The notes below the pieces were generated by a model, which saw nothing but the letters and a program-made list of their open reading frames with translations, was not told the origin of the DNA and made no database searches. From assembly GCF_003053745.1 (NCBI RefSeq), contig NZ_QAYE01000005.1:272830-336829 (forward strand): a stretch of DNA of 64,000 bases, read 5' to 3'. Every line of letters begins with the position of its first letter. Position 1 is the stretch's first letter. This document shows, one piece after another, positions 50,425 to 59,408 of this stretch. A program made the position numbers and the translations under genes. The DNA is from Sphingomonas faeni. GTDB taxonomy: Bacteria; Pseudomonadota; Alphaproteobacteria; Sphingomonadales; Sphingomonadaceae.

Positions 50425-53400
50425 CTAGAATTTCAGCTGAAGACCGGCGAAGAACCGCTGACCGGCGTAATAATATTCCACCGGCCGAGCCTTGTCGATG
50501 TAGCTCGCCGACGACTCCTTGTTGATGTTCTGGATCTCCATGAACAACTGGGTGTGCTGCTCGGGGAACCGGAACGTCACCTTGGCATCGAAATAGCCTT
50601 CGCCGCGACGATAGATCGGGCTGTTGTCGAAGTTGACGTCGGACACGACCGCCAGCCAGTTCGACCGGTAATTGTAGTTGACGCGGATGTTGAGCCAATC
50701 CTTGTCGTAGAAAATGCTCGCGTTCGCGGTCCATTTCGACAGGCCGGGATAGTCGTTGAGCGGTTGACCGGTGGCGACGTTGGTCAGGTTGGTCCGGATC
50801 GCGCGCGCATAGGTGAAGTTGCCGCTGGCGCCGAGACCATCGAACGGTGCGGGGAGGAACGTGAAGGCGGTCTGTACGCTCCCTTCGATCCCGTCCAGCA
50901 ACGCGCCGAACCCGTTGACCGGCTGGCGCACCGTGAACAGCGAGCCGTCCTGGAAGAGATCAACATCGCCGCGCGTCACGTTCGAGATGACGAAGCTCTT
51001 CTCGTATTTCTTGAAATAGCCGATGCTGACCGCGGTGTCCTTGTTCGGGAACCAGCCGAGGTTCACTTCCCACTGATCGGCGCGATACGGCACGAGATCG
51101 GGATTGCCCGCGGTGCAGGCGTCCTGCAGCCCGGTGATGTCGGTCGAGTCATCGAGACAATTGACGTTGGGCACCAGATCGGTCGGCTTGGGACGGGCGA
51201 GATTGCGGGCCCAGTTGGCGCGGAAGGTCAGGTTCGGCGTGATTTCCAGCGCACCGTTGAACGCGGGAAGCCAGTCGGTGTAGCTGTTCTTCAACGACAG
51301 CGAGTTTGCCGCAAGCGTGACCGTTTCGATCACTGCGGGAATACCGGGCACGCCCGTGCCGGGACGGATCCGCGTCTGCCGGCTGATGTTTGTGCCGGTG
51401 CCCTTGTCGGTCGTCTTGATATAGCGAACGCCGGCATTGCCGCTGAACCGCATGCCGAGGACGTCCTGTTCGAAATTACCCTTCAGATATGCGGCGGCGA
51501 CGGTTTCCTTGATGAAAACGGTCGGGATCTGCGACTGGCCATCGGCGTTGCGCACCAGATCCTGATCGAAGCCTGACAGGTCGTAAATCTGGCCCAGTCG
51601 GTCGAAGTCGATCGCCGGTACCGACAGTTGCGACGGCAGGCCGGCCGGCGCACCCTTGAGCCCGGTGAACAGGCCCGCACCCGGCAGGCCGCCGGTATTG
51701 GCCGCGATGAACTGTGCGTACTGGGCCTGCGTCATGTAATAGGTGTTCGCGGCGCGCACGGCCGGCGGCGTATCGGTGACGACGGTGGTGTACGAAACGT
51801 TGGCGCTCGTCTGATACACGGCAGGGACGGCCGCCGCGCCGGTTGACGGATTCGCCGAAACCGCTGGCGTCAGCAGGCGCGAGCCGCCGCCGTTGTAGTT
51901 TTCATACTCCTGCCAGCGGAACTGCCCGCCATATTCGATGCTCGTTAGGAACGGCAGGTTGGTGTTCCAGTCCGCGTCGAGCTTGAGCTGGTCTTCCTTG
52001 TTGTTGTTGTCGCTCGGGCGATACTGGACCGTCGGTCCGGCCTGTCGTCCGGGTGCGTTGATCGTGCCGGGGCGGACATAGGCGCCGGTCGAATTCGGGT
52101 CGAAGTTCTCGGGGAACACGAAGACCGGAATGCCGAGGTCGTTGCGACGGTCTATGGTAATCCCGCCGATACCGGTCGAATAGGCGAGCAGGTTGGTATC
52201 GTTGACGGTTCGGCCCGTCGAATGCGACGCGAGTGCCTTGATCTTGAGATCGTCGAACGTCCAGTCGAACCCGGTCAGGTAATACCGGGTGCGCTGGTCG
52301 TATTTGAAATCGCGACGCTGGACGCCGAGGATGTTGCTGGCACCGTTCCAGACCGGTGCAGCGGCTGTGCCGACATTGACCGAATTGAGCGCGGTCAGCG
52401 CGCTGGTGACGACGTGGTTCTCGCTGGTCGATGTGCCCGCGGTGATCTGCGGACGCGACGTGGCGCCATTCAGGCCGACCGGCAGCGCGGCGTCGTAATT
52501 GAAGCGCTCGAAACGGCCGAGATCGAGCGAGTAGTTGACGTCGTTGAACTGCTGCTTGCGGTTGGTGATGATCGCTTCGGCGTACGCGCGGAAGTTCGGC
52601 GCGAACTCATACTGGACCTGGAGATCGGCGGACAGGCGCTGGTCGTCGATCCGGCGCTGGCGCAGGCGCGGCACGGTGGGGACCCAGTCGAAGAACTGCG
52701 TCTCGCAGGCCAGCCGCCGCGTCGTCGCCGCTGCCGCATTCGCTCCGCCGACGCCTGCGCAACTGCCATAGGTATTGAAATTGGCATAAGCGGGGTTGGC
52801 GATGGTCTTCTCGTCAGAGCGGTCGAAATCCGCGATCCGCTTCCAGTTGGTGTTGCTGATATAGTCCTGGCGAAGCTGCTTCTTCTCGTAGTTGACGGTG
52901 CCCAGGATGCCGAGGCCGTCGAGCAGGAAATGGGGTGTCCCGAAGATGCCGGTGAGGCGGGGACGCCATTTCTGTGCGGTGTCGAGATGTTGCGCGGAGG
53001 CCACTGCGCTGAGAAGTGGCTTTGCCAGTTCGAGCGGGCGGCGCGTCTCGACGCTGACCGTGCCGCCGAGGCCGCCTTCGGTCAGGTCGGCGCTATAGCC
53101 CTTGTAGACGTCGATCGACTTGACGAGTTCGGTCGCGAGATCGCGTAGATCGCCCGAGCGGCTGCCATCGGCGCTGGCCTGGGTGACGCCGTTGATCTCG
53201 ATGCGGTTAAGATCGGGTTCGACGCCGCGGATCGAGATCTTGGTGCCTTCGCCGAAGTCGCGGTCGAGCTGCACACCGGTGACGCGGGCCAGCGAGTCGC
53301 CGAGGTTCTTGTCGGGAAAGCTTGCGATGTCGTCGGCGACGATGGAGTCGACAACGGTACCGGCCTTGCGTTTGCGGGCGATCGCCGATTGCAGCGACGC

Positions 53401-53613
53401 GCGCGTGCCGACGACGAGGATGTCTTCCGAGGTCGCGCCGTCCGGCAGGGTCGCGTCGGGCGCGGGCTTCTGTGCGGCCTGCGCGGAGTCCGCTGCCGGT
53501 GCCGTAGGTGCGGGCGTCTGGGCAGTCGCCGCAGTTGCCAAGCCCAGCATGAGGGCCAGTGCAGATGTCGTGATCGCCAGATTGCGCACCGAACAATTGT
53601 GAAGTGTCATCAT
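50425..53613 (-). CDS. TonB-dependent receptor, pectin/rhamnogalacturonan locus
   Basis: 1062 residues; GGGGGAA precedes two adjacent ATG codons, either of which may be used. Signal peptide ends near ATAATAQ. Plug features: EDILVVGTRASLQSAIARKR, DDIASFPDKNLGDSLARVTG, EGTKISIRGVEPDLNRIEIN, TEGGLGGTVSVETRRPLEL; the barrel ends RFFAGLQLKF. It is the third long oligosaccharide receptor of the window. It diverges from the PL11 rhamnogalacturonan lyase gene and precedes the IclR gene, so an RG-I oligosaccharide is the probable cargo (inference). Confidence 0.9.
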   Translation of the reverse strand: MMTLHNCSVRNLAITTSALALMLGLATAATAQTPAPTAPAADSAQAAQKPAPDATLPDGATSEDILVVGTRASLQSAIARKRKAGTVVDSIVADDIASFPDKNLGDSLARVTGVQLDRDFGEGTKISIRGVEPDLNRIEINGVTQASADGSRSGDLRDLATELVKSIDVYKGYSADLTEGGLGGTVSVETRRPLELAKPLLSAVASAQHLDTAQKWRPRLTGIFGTPHFLLDGLGILGTVNYEKKQLRQDYISNTNWKRIADFDRSDEKTIANPAYANFNTYGSCAGVGGANAAAATTRRLACETQFFDWVPTVPRLRQRRIDDQRLSADLQVQYEFAPNFRAYAEAIITNRKQQFNDVNYSLDLGRFERFNYDAALPVGLNGATSRPQITAGTSTSENHVVTSALTALNSVNVGTAAAPVWNGASNILGVQRRDFKYDQRTRYYLTGFDWTFDDLKIKALASHSTGRTVNDTNLLAYSTGIGGITIDRRNDLGIPVFVFPENFDPNSTGAYVRPGTINAPGRQAGPTVQYRPSDNNNKEDQLKLDADWNTNLPFLTSIEYGGQFRWQEYENYNGGGSRLLTPAVSANPSTGAAAVPAVYQTSANVSYTTVVTDTPPAVRAANTYYMTQAQYAQFIAANTGGLPGAGLFTGLKGAPAGLPSQLSVPAIDFDRLGQIYDLSGFDQDLVRNADGQSQIPTVFIKETVAAAYLKGNFEQDVLGMRFSGNAGVRYIKTTDKGTGTNISRQTRIRPGTGVPGIPAVIETVTLAANSLSLKNSYTDWLPAFNGALEITPNLTFRANWARNLARPKPTDLVPNVNCLDDSTDITGLQDACTAGNPDLVPYRADQWEVNLGWFPNKDTAVSIGYFKKYEKSFVISNVTRGDVDLFQDGSLFTVRQPVNGFGALLDGIEGSVQTAFTFLPAPFDGLGASGNFTYARAIRTNLTNVATGQPLNDYPGLSKWTANASIFYDKDWLNIRVNYNYRSNWLAVVSDVNFDNSPIYRRGEGYFDAKVTFRFPEQHTQLFMEIQNINKESSASYIDKARPVEYYYAGQRFFAGLQLKF

Positions 53614-53950
53614 ATTTCCCCCGAAAGACGTTCCGGGCGGCTACTGCTTGCGGTAGCCGGCCCGTCGTGAAGTCACGATGCTAGGCGGCTGGGCTAGGCG
53701 GCTGGGCGTGCCGACGAGGCCCGGGCGCGGCAGGCCTTGCGGCACCTTGCGCGATCGATTTCTGTGCTGGGTCCAGTCATCATCATCCCCTCGTCTCGGC
53801 GCGGTCGTTACCGTCGCCAATGCCGGTACCATGACCGGCGAAAAACCATATTGTGAAGCTCTGTCCCGTTTATTAGTTTGCCATTTCCTGAAGGGCAATC
53901 ATAATAATTGGGATAAGTGCGATAATTGGCACGCCGCAATGGAGATGATG
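53614..53950. promoter_or_regulatory. Divergent promoter region, receptor / PL11
   Basis: 337 bases without a gene. Contains a perfect tandem duplication of CTAGGCGGCTGGG (53681-53693 and 53694-53706), the candidate operator at 53845-53857, and two copies of ATAATTGG 18 bases apart (53904-53911, 53922-53929) in an A/T-rich stretch that is the likely PL11 promoter. An open frame runs through it into PL11 but has no codon or binding-site support. Confidence 0.45.
53845..53857. promoter_or_regulatory. Candidate shared pectin-regulon operator, site 3
   Basis: ACCATATTGTGAA matches ACCACA-N-TGTGGT at 9 of 12 positions, about 94 bases upstream of the PL11 start and within the divergent region shared with the receptor gene. 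Confidence 0.35.
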
Positions 53951-55870
53951 ATGACGATAGGCAGCCGCGCGTTCCTGGCGCTCATGGTCGGTGTTGCGAC
54001 GCCCGCGCTCGCGGCATCGCCGTCCCGCGCGGTCGAACGGCTCGATCGCGGTGTCGTCGCGACTCCCGCCAAGGACGGCGGCTGGCTCGTCAGTTGGCGA
54101 CTGCTGCGGGACGATCCGTCCGCGACCCGCTTCGACGTCTATCGCGACGGCCGCAAGATCACGCCGCAACCCCTCGCCGACGCCACGTCGTTCGTCGATC
54201 GCGAGGGCAATGATCGCGGCCGCTATACCATTCGTGCCCTCGTCGGCGGGAAGGCAGCAGCACCGAGTGCGCCCGCGTTGATGGCGCCGCGCGGGTATTT
54301 GTCGATCCCGCTTGTACCCCCGCCCGGCGGGACGACGCCCGATGGCGAGGCGTTCACCTACACCGCCAATGATGCCAGCGTCGGCGATCTCGATGGCGAT
54401 GGGCGTTACGAGCTGATCCTGAAATGGGATCCGACAAACAGTCATGACAACAGCCAGGCGGGCTATACCGGCAACGTCTTCGTCGACGCCTACACGCTTG
54501 AGGGCAAGCGGCTCTGGCGGATCGACCTTGGTCGTAACATCCGCGCTGGCGCGCATTACACGCAGTTCCAGGTCGCGGACTATGACGGGGACGGCCGCGC
54601 CGAAATCGCGATGAAGACCGCGGACGGTACCGTCGACGGCACCGGAGTCACGATCGGCGATGCGAAGGCCGACTGGCGCGGCCGCGACGGCGAAGTTTCG
54701 CAACCCGACAAGACCGGCGCGAAGGTGCTGGCGGACGGCACTAAGGTTGCGCCGCTTGTCGGCCGCATCCTGAAGGGCCCGGAATATCTGACCGTGTTCG
54801 ATGGCCGCTCCGGCAAGGCGCTCGCCACCGCGGCCTATGATCCGCCACGCTATCCCGGCGGCAATCCGAGCTTCGAGCAGATGCGCGAGACCTGGGGCGA
54901 CGGCTATGCCAACCGCTCCGACCGGTTCCTCGCAGGTACGGCCTATCTGGATGGACGGCATCCCAGCATGATCTTCGGCCGCGGCTATTATGCGCGCACC
55001 GCGATCGCCGCCTGGGATTATCGCGGCGGCAAGCTGACCAAGCGCTGGCTGTTCGACAGTGCCGAGGCGGGTAACGCCGACTATGCCGATCGCGGCAACC
55101 ACCAGCTCAGCATCGCCGATGTCGACGGCGATGGCCGCGACGAGGTGATCTATGGCTCGATGGCGGTCGACGACGACGGCAAGGGATTGTGGACCGTGCC
55201 GCTGTTCCACGGCGATGCGATGCACGTCGCCGATCTCGACCCGCTGCGTCCGGGGCTTGAGAAATGGGGCGTGCACGAACAGGTGAAGACCAATGGCGAG
55301 ATCGGCTCGGCACTGCTCGACGCGCGCACCGGCGGGGTCCTGTGGACCAAGCCTGCCGATACCGACACCGGCCGCGGGCTCGCCGCAGACATCGACCCGC
55401 GCCATGTCGGTGCCGAGCTGTGGGGCTCGAACAGCCGCGACCTGTTCGACGTGAAGGGCAACGCGATCGGTCCGGCGCCGCGCCAGACCAACTTCGCGCT
55501 CTATTGGGATGGCGACCTGCTTCAGGAGCTGCTCGACGGCACGACGATCAGCAAATGGAACTGGAAGACGGGCACCGCGACGCCGTTGCTGCATCCGAGC
55601 GACGTCGCATCGAACAACGGCACCAAATCCAACCCTGCGCTACAGGCGGACATTCTCGGCGACTGGCGCGAGGAGGTGGTGTGGCGCTCGGCGGACAACC
55701 GCGAACTGCGCATCTACGTGACGCCGTATCCAACCAGGCACCGCCTCGTCACGCTGATGCAGGACCCGGTCTACCGCGCGGGCGTCGCGTGGCAGAACAC
55801 CGCCTATAATCAGCCGCCGCATCTCGGCTATTTTCCGGGCAGCCTCACGCCGTCGGACGACGCCGACTGA
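53951..55870 (+). CDS. PL11 rhamnogalacturonan lyase, exported
   Basis: 639 residues from the ATG at 53951; GGAG 6 bases upstream selects it among four clustered ATGs (53939, 53945, 53948, 53951). Signal peptide MTIGSRAFLALMVGVATPAL. It cuts the rhamnose-galacturonate backbone of RG-I by beta-elimination. PL11 features: the N-terminal beta domain (VERLDRGVVATPAKDGGWLV), then the eight-bladed propeller with repeated calcium loops (VGDLDGDGRYELILKWDPTN, VADYDGDGRAEIAMKTADGT, IADVDGDGRDEVIYGSMAVD), YPGGNPSFEQMRETWGDGYA, GRGYYARTAIAAWDYRGG and QADILGDWREEVVWR near the end. Length fits YesW/YesX enzymes (about 610). It converges on PL22. Confidence 0.94.
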   Translation: MTIGSRAFLALMVGVATPALAASPSRAVERLDRGVVATPAKDGGWLVSWRLLRDDPSATRFDVYRDGRKITPQPLADATSFVDREGNDRGRYTIRALVGGKAAAPSAPALMAPRGYLSIPLVPPPGGTTPDGEAFTYTANDASVGDLDGDGRYELILKWDPTNSHDNSQAGYTGNVFVDAYTLEGKRLWRIDLGRNIRAGAHYTQFQVADYDGDGRAEIAMKTADGTVDGTGVTIGDAKADWRGRDGEVSQPDKTGAKVLADGTKVAPLVGRILKGPEYLTVFDGRSGKALATAAYDPPRYPGGNPSFEQMRETWGDGYANRSDRFLAGTAYLDGRHPSMIFGRGYYARTAIAAWDYRGGKLTKRWLFDSAEAGNADYADRGNHQLSIADVDGDGRDEVIYGSMAVDDDGKGLWTVPLFHGDAMHVADLDPLRPGLEKWGVHEQVKTNGEIGSALLDARTGGVLWTKPADTDTGRGLAADIDPRHVGAELWGSNSRDLFDVKGNAIGPAPRQTNFALYWDGDLLQELLDGTTISKWNWKTGTATPLLHPSDVASNNGTKSNPALQADILGDWREEVVWRSADNRELRIYVTPYPTRHRLVTLMQDPVYRAGVAWQNTAYNQPPHLGYFPGSLTPSDDAD

Positions 55871-55881
55871 GGCTGCGGCCG

Positions 55882-57183
55882 TCAGGGCTGGGCCTTGGCC
55901 GTCTCCACCGCGTAGATCGCCGCCTTGCCCTCGATGTTCGCGCGGAAGATGAGCCATTTCCCGTCCGGCGAGAAGCGGGCGTTGGGCTCCAGCTTGTAGT
56001 CCTGCTTGCCCATGTCGACGAGTTTCTCTGCGGCGAAGGTTCCTGCTTCGATCAGGCTGTCGGCATTGTCGGCGCGGATCCCGGCGACGTCGGGCACCGG
56101 CTTGGGGCGGAAAAGGTACATCCATTTCCCGTCGGGGGCGTGCGCGACCATCTCGCTGTCGCCGCCGTCGCCCGAGAACAGTTTCTGGTCCGCCGAGACG
56201 TTATAGTGGACCGACCATTCGTTGCGGTCGAGGTGGTACCAGCGGCGCTTGGCGGTCGCGACGTCATAGCCGGCGAGCCAGAAATCCTCGCCGCGCGGCG
56301 TCTGCAGATCGTACCAGATCGTCTTGCCGTCGGGCGACCAGAATTCGTGGCCGGCGATTTCCATGTTCATCGTCCGAGTGTGGACCTTGGTCATCTGGCT
56401 GCCGTCGGTGCGGATGGTCCAGATTCGGTCGACGCGGTGCCACGGCCCCTCATGGCAATACATCAGCAGCGTCGGGTCGGTCGGCGAGAATTGCAGGTGG
56501 TTGAGCCAGTCGGTCGCCTTCACCACGCTGCGCTGCTGCCCGGTCGTCACGTCGACGGTGAAGATCTCCATGGGGATCTTGGCGTCGAGCCGCTGGTTCA
56601 GCCGGAACTCCTTGGCATCGGCATAGACCATCGGCCGGCCGTCGGGCCAGTTCGCCGCGTACGCCGTCTGTCCGGTTTTGATATCGACGCCCGCCGCGTT
56701 GGGCTGGAGCGGCATGTCGCGCGAGGCGACCTGCCCGGCGAGCAATGTCTCGTCGGCGTTGAGCGTATCGATCCGGCTGCCCTTCGGCACCACCGCGATC
56801 CTGCGGACCTTGGCGGTATCGATGTCGGCGGCATAGATCGTGATCGGCGCGTCGTCGCCACCCTTTGCCTGTTCGGAGAAATACGCGGTACGTGTCTTGT
56901 GCCCGGCGAACAGCAGGTGAGCGCCCGGCCGGTGCAGCAACGACCTGACCGCCCATGTCTTCGTATCCGCCACCGAGATACCGTCGGCAGTCTGGAATAT
57001 CATCAGGTCGCCCTGCGGCGTGTAGGCATTATAGTTGAAATAGAGCGCGTAATTGCCGGGTGCGTCGGACAGCCGCAGGACCTTGTGGCCGGTCTTCGCA
57101 TCGATCCATGAGGCCGGTTTTGCCGCCATCGAGGGCGCGGCGATGGCGAGCGCGATGCTCAGCCCGAATACACTGTTTCGCAT
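55882..57183 (-). CDS. ogl: PL22 oligogalacturonate lyase, exported
   Basis: 433 residues from the ATG at 57183 (AAGGA 7 bases upstream). Signal peptide MRNSVFGLSIALAIAAPSMA, so it acts in the periplasm, whereas enterobacterial Ogl is cytoplasmic. Seven-bladed propeller motifs: NAYTPQGDLMIFQTADGI, DWLNHLQFSPTDPTLLMYCH, EGPWHRVDRIWTIRTDG, AGHEFWSPDGKTIWYD and WSVHYNVSADQKLFSGDGG, whose His residues match the Mn-binding site of Ogl. It splits digalacturonates into 4-deoxy-5-keto uronate, the KduI substrate. It is last in a four-gene minus-strand group with three esterases. Confidence 0.92.
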   Translation of the reverse strand: MRNSVFGLSIALAIAAPSMAAKPASWIDAKTGHKVLRLSDAPGNYALYFNYNAYTPQGDLMIFQTADGISVADTKTWAVRSLLHRPGAHLLFAGHKTRTAYFSEQAKGGDDAPITIYAADIDTAKVRRIAVVPKGSRIDTLNADETLLAGQVASRDMPLQPNAAGVDIKTGQTAYAANWPDGRPMVYADAKEFRLNQRLDAKIPMEIFTVDVTTGQQRSVVKATDWLNHLQFSPTDPTLLMYCHEGPWHRVDRIWTIRTDGSQMTKVHTRTMNMEIAGHEFWSPDGKTIWYDLQTPRGEDFWLAGYDVATAKRRWYHLDRNEWSVHYNVSADQKLFSGDGGDSEMVAHAPDGKWMYLFRPKPVPDVAGIRADNADSLIEAGTFAAEKLVDMGKQDYKLEPNARFSPDGKWLIFRANIEGKAAIYAVETAKAQP

Positions 57184-57199
57184 CGTCAGATCCTTGTCG

Positions 57200-58174
57200 T
57201 CAGGCAGGCCAGCCATGGTCGCGCGACCAGGCCAGGAAAAGGTCCATCCACGGTATCGGCGTGCCGTCGCGGTGCGGGGCAGGCGGGCCGTGGCCGCCCT
57301 CTTCGAACACCATCAATTCGGTGGGGATCTTGGCGGCATGCAGAGCTTCGTACAGCAGGATGCTGTTCCGCGCCGGCACCGCAGAATCGTCCGCGTTCGC
57401 CATCACGAAGCTCGGCGGCATGTCGGCCGGGAGATCCAGCTGCGTCGAATAGCGGCGCTGCCAGGCTGGATCGGCGGCGTGCGGACCCAGCAATTCGCGA
57501 CGCGATTGCACATGCACACCGTCGTCGAGCATAGTCACGACGGGAAAGAACAGCCCGGCGATCACGGGCTTTGCGGACAGGCGGTCGGCCGCGTCGATCG
57601 GCGTGTAGCTCGGCGTACCCGACCGGGACGCCAGCCGTGCTGCGAGATGCCCGCCAGCGGAAAAGCCTGTGACGGCAACGCGCGCCGGGTCGACCGTCCA
57701 GCGCGTGCCCGCACCCGCGCGGATCACGCGCATCGCCCGCTGCGCATCCTGCAACGGCGCATCGGGACCCGCCGCCCAGCCATCGTGCGGCAGGCGATAG
57801 AGCAGCTCGAACGCGGTGATGCCGCGCGCCGCGAAGTCGCGTGCGATGCCGCCGCCGGTCCGGCCGACCGCTACGCGTGCGTAACCGCCGCCGGGACAGA
57901 TCAGCACCGCGGCGCCGTTGGGCTTGGCCGGTCGCACCACCGTCAGCATCGGCGTCGCGACATGCGGCCAGGCGATGTCGTCCGCCGCGCCGGTCGGCGA
58001 ACGCTTGACCCACTGGTCGGCAACCGCCGGTGTCGGGGATCCGGGTGCCGCACCAGGCCAGAGCGCGAACCGCTCCACCGCCAGCGTCGTATTCTGTGCG
58101 AACGCGCGGAGGGGCAGTAGGCTCGTCAGTCCACTGGCGAGACCGCGGGCCAGGATCATACGTCGCGTGGTCAT
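57200..58174 (-). CDS. Exported alpha/beta-hydrolase carbohydrate esterase
   Basis: 324 residues from the ATG at 58174. N-terminus MTTRRMILARGLASGLTSLL is a possible Tat signal, followed by RAFAQN. Fold markers: GAAVLICPGGGYARVAVGRT (oxyanion loop), VAVTGFSAGGHLAARLAS with the nucleophile Ser, MANADDSAVPARNS (Asp) and FEEGGHGPPAPH (His). It resembles acetyl-xylan-esterase/BD-FAE-like enzymes that deacetylate oligosaccharides. In a group with two CE12 genes and PL22 its substrate is likely acetylated pectin or RG-I pieces (inference). It begins 1 base from the stop of the CE12 gene upstream. Confidence 0.85.
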   Translation of the reverse strand: MTTRRMILARGLASGLTSLLPLRAFAQNTTLAVERFALWPGAAPGSPTPAVADQWVKRSPTGAADDIAWPHVATPMLTVVRPAKPNGAAVLICPGGGYARVAVGRTGGGIARDFAARGITAFELLYRLPHDGWAAGPDAPLQDAQRAMRVIRAGAGTRWTVDPARVAVTGFSAGGHLAARLASRSGTPSYTPIDAADRLSAKPVIAGLFFPVVTMLDDGVHVQSRRELLGPHAADPAWQRRYSTQLDLPADMPPSFVMANADDSAVPARNSILLYEALHAAKIPTELMVFEEGGHGPPAPHRDGTPIPWMDLFLAWSRDHGWPA

Positions 58175-58175
58175 C

Positions 58176-59408
58176 TCAGTTTCCGTCCGGTCGGGTGGAA
58201 TCATGCGCCACGCTCGGCGCAAGCCGGAACGCGGCAGGGTCGGGCGGATGGCCAGCGTCGAATGCTGTCAGGTTCGGCTTCAGATGCTCGGCGAGCGGCA
58301 GTTTCGCGGTAGCAATGCCCGCCGCGACCGCGCGCGCAAGCACCCACGCGCCGTAATTGTCGTGGTGTGTCGCGTCCTTGCCGCCATCGTTGAACGCGAG
58401 CGGCGCACGGGCCGGTCCGAGCGCTTCGTAGAAACGGATGCTCGCGGCATTCAGGTCGATCACTGGCACGCGCAATTCCGCGCCGACCGCCTTCACCGCC
58501 GCGGCATACTCCGCGAGAGTCGGGCGGATCTCGTCGCCCGCCCACATCCGCCGCTCTGGCGAGGTCGCGAGCACAGGCTCGACGCCCCGTCGACGAAACT
58601 CCGCGATCCACGCGCGGAGATAATCACGATAGGTCGTCTCGGCCGCGGCATAGGTCTGCGGCCACTGCGTTTTCTGGTCGTTGTGCCCGAACTGGATCAG
58701 CGCCCAATCGCCCGGCTTCGCGGACTCCAGCACCTTGGCGAAGCGCAATTCGGTCATGAAGGATTTCATCGTCTCGCCCGATTCCGCATGATTGGCGACG
58801 GCGATGTCCGGACGGAAGAACGTGGGGAGCATCTGCCCCCAGCTCGCGGCAGGCTCGGCCGGCTGGTCGGTGACGGTGGAATCGCCGAGCAGGAATATCG
58901 TCGGCACGCCCACCGGCTCGATCGTGATCGCGGTAACCCCGGGCTTCGTGCCGAGCATCTCCAGCGTCAGCCGGTCGTCCCAACTGAACGAACCGCGCTC
59001 GCGTGGCTTGAGCAGCACCCCGGTCCCACCCGGCGCATTCAGCGGCGGCGGGGTGAGTGCGGCGTTACGGACGTTGACGACGAAGTTCTGCGTGATCGAT
59101 CGCCCTGCCGGCACGACGACCGCATCGAGCATCAACCGTCGCGACTCCGCCTTGATACTGGTGTCGGTACAGACCTTGGGCAGGCCGAGAGTCACCGTGA
59201 CCCGATAATTACCTGGCGGGACCGCAATCGAGAACAGCGCGGGGTTACCGCCCTCGAAACCGAAGCCGTTCGCATAAACGCGCCCGGCCGCCACCGACAC
59301 GGCGTCTTTCGGAGCCGAGCCACCACCGAACACGAACCTCCGTACCTGCGCTTCGGCCGCCGTACTCATCAAAGCAAATCCCAGAGCCAGCGCACCGATC
59401 AGCCGCAC
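58176..59408 (-). CDS. CE12 rhamnogalacturonan acetylesterase with N-terminal beta-sandwich
   Basis: 410 residues from a GTG at 59408, overlapping the end of the upstream CE12 gene by 10 bases; an ATG inside the signal peptide is less likely. Signal peptide to STAAEAQ. Residues about 25-155 form a galactose-binding-like domain (VRRFVFGGGSAPKDAV, VYANGFGFEGGNPALFSIAV). The SGNH esterase follows: TIFLLGDSTVTDQ (nucleophile Ser), ANHAESGETMKSFM (Gly), WALIQFGHNDQK (Asn) and DATHHDNYGAW (Asp and His). RG acetylesterases remove acetyl groups from galacturonate in RG-I, opening it to lyases. The two-domain form resembles YesY/YxiM-type enzymes. Confidence 0.9.
   Translation of the reverse strand: MRLIGALALGFALMSTAAEAQVRRFVFGGGSAPKDAVSVAAGRVYANGFGFEGGNPALFSIAVPPGNYRVTVTLGLPKVCTDTSIKAESRRLMLDAVVVPAGRSITQNFVVNVRNAALTPPPLNAPGGTGVLLKPRERGSFSWDDRLTLEMLGTKPGVTAITIEPVGVPTIFLLGDSTVTDQPAEPAASWGQMLPTFFRPDIAVANHAESGETMKSFMTELRFAKVLESAKPGDWALIQFGHNDQKTQWPQTYAAAETTYRDYLRAWIAEFRRRGVEPVLATSPERRMWAGDEIRPTLAEYAAAVKAVGAELRVPVIDLNAASIRFYEALGPARAPLAFNDGGKDATHHDNYGAWVLARAVAAGIATAKLPLAEHLKPNLTAFDAGHPPDPAAFRLAPSVAHDSTRPDGN

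Noticed and set aside
53678..53938. Upstream extension of the PL11 frame
   Set aside because: No binding site at its start, cysteine/arginine-rich low-quality sequence, and it would bury the signal peptide; the region looks like a promoter.
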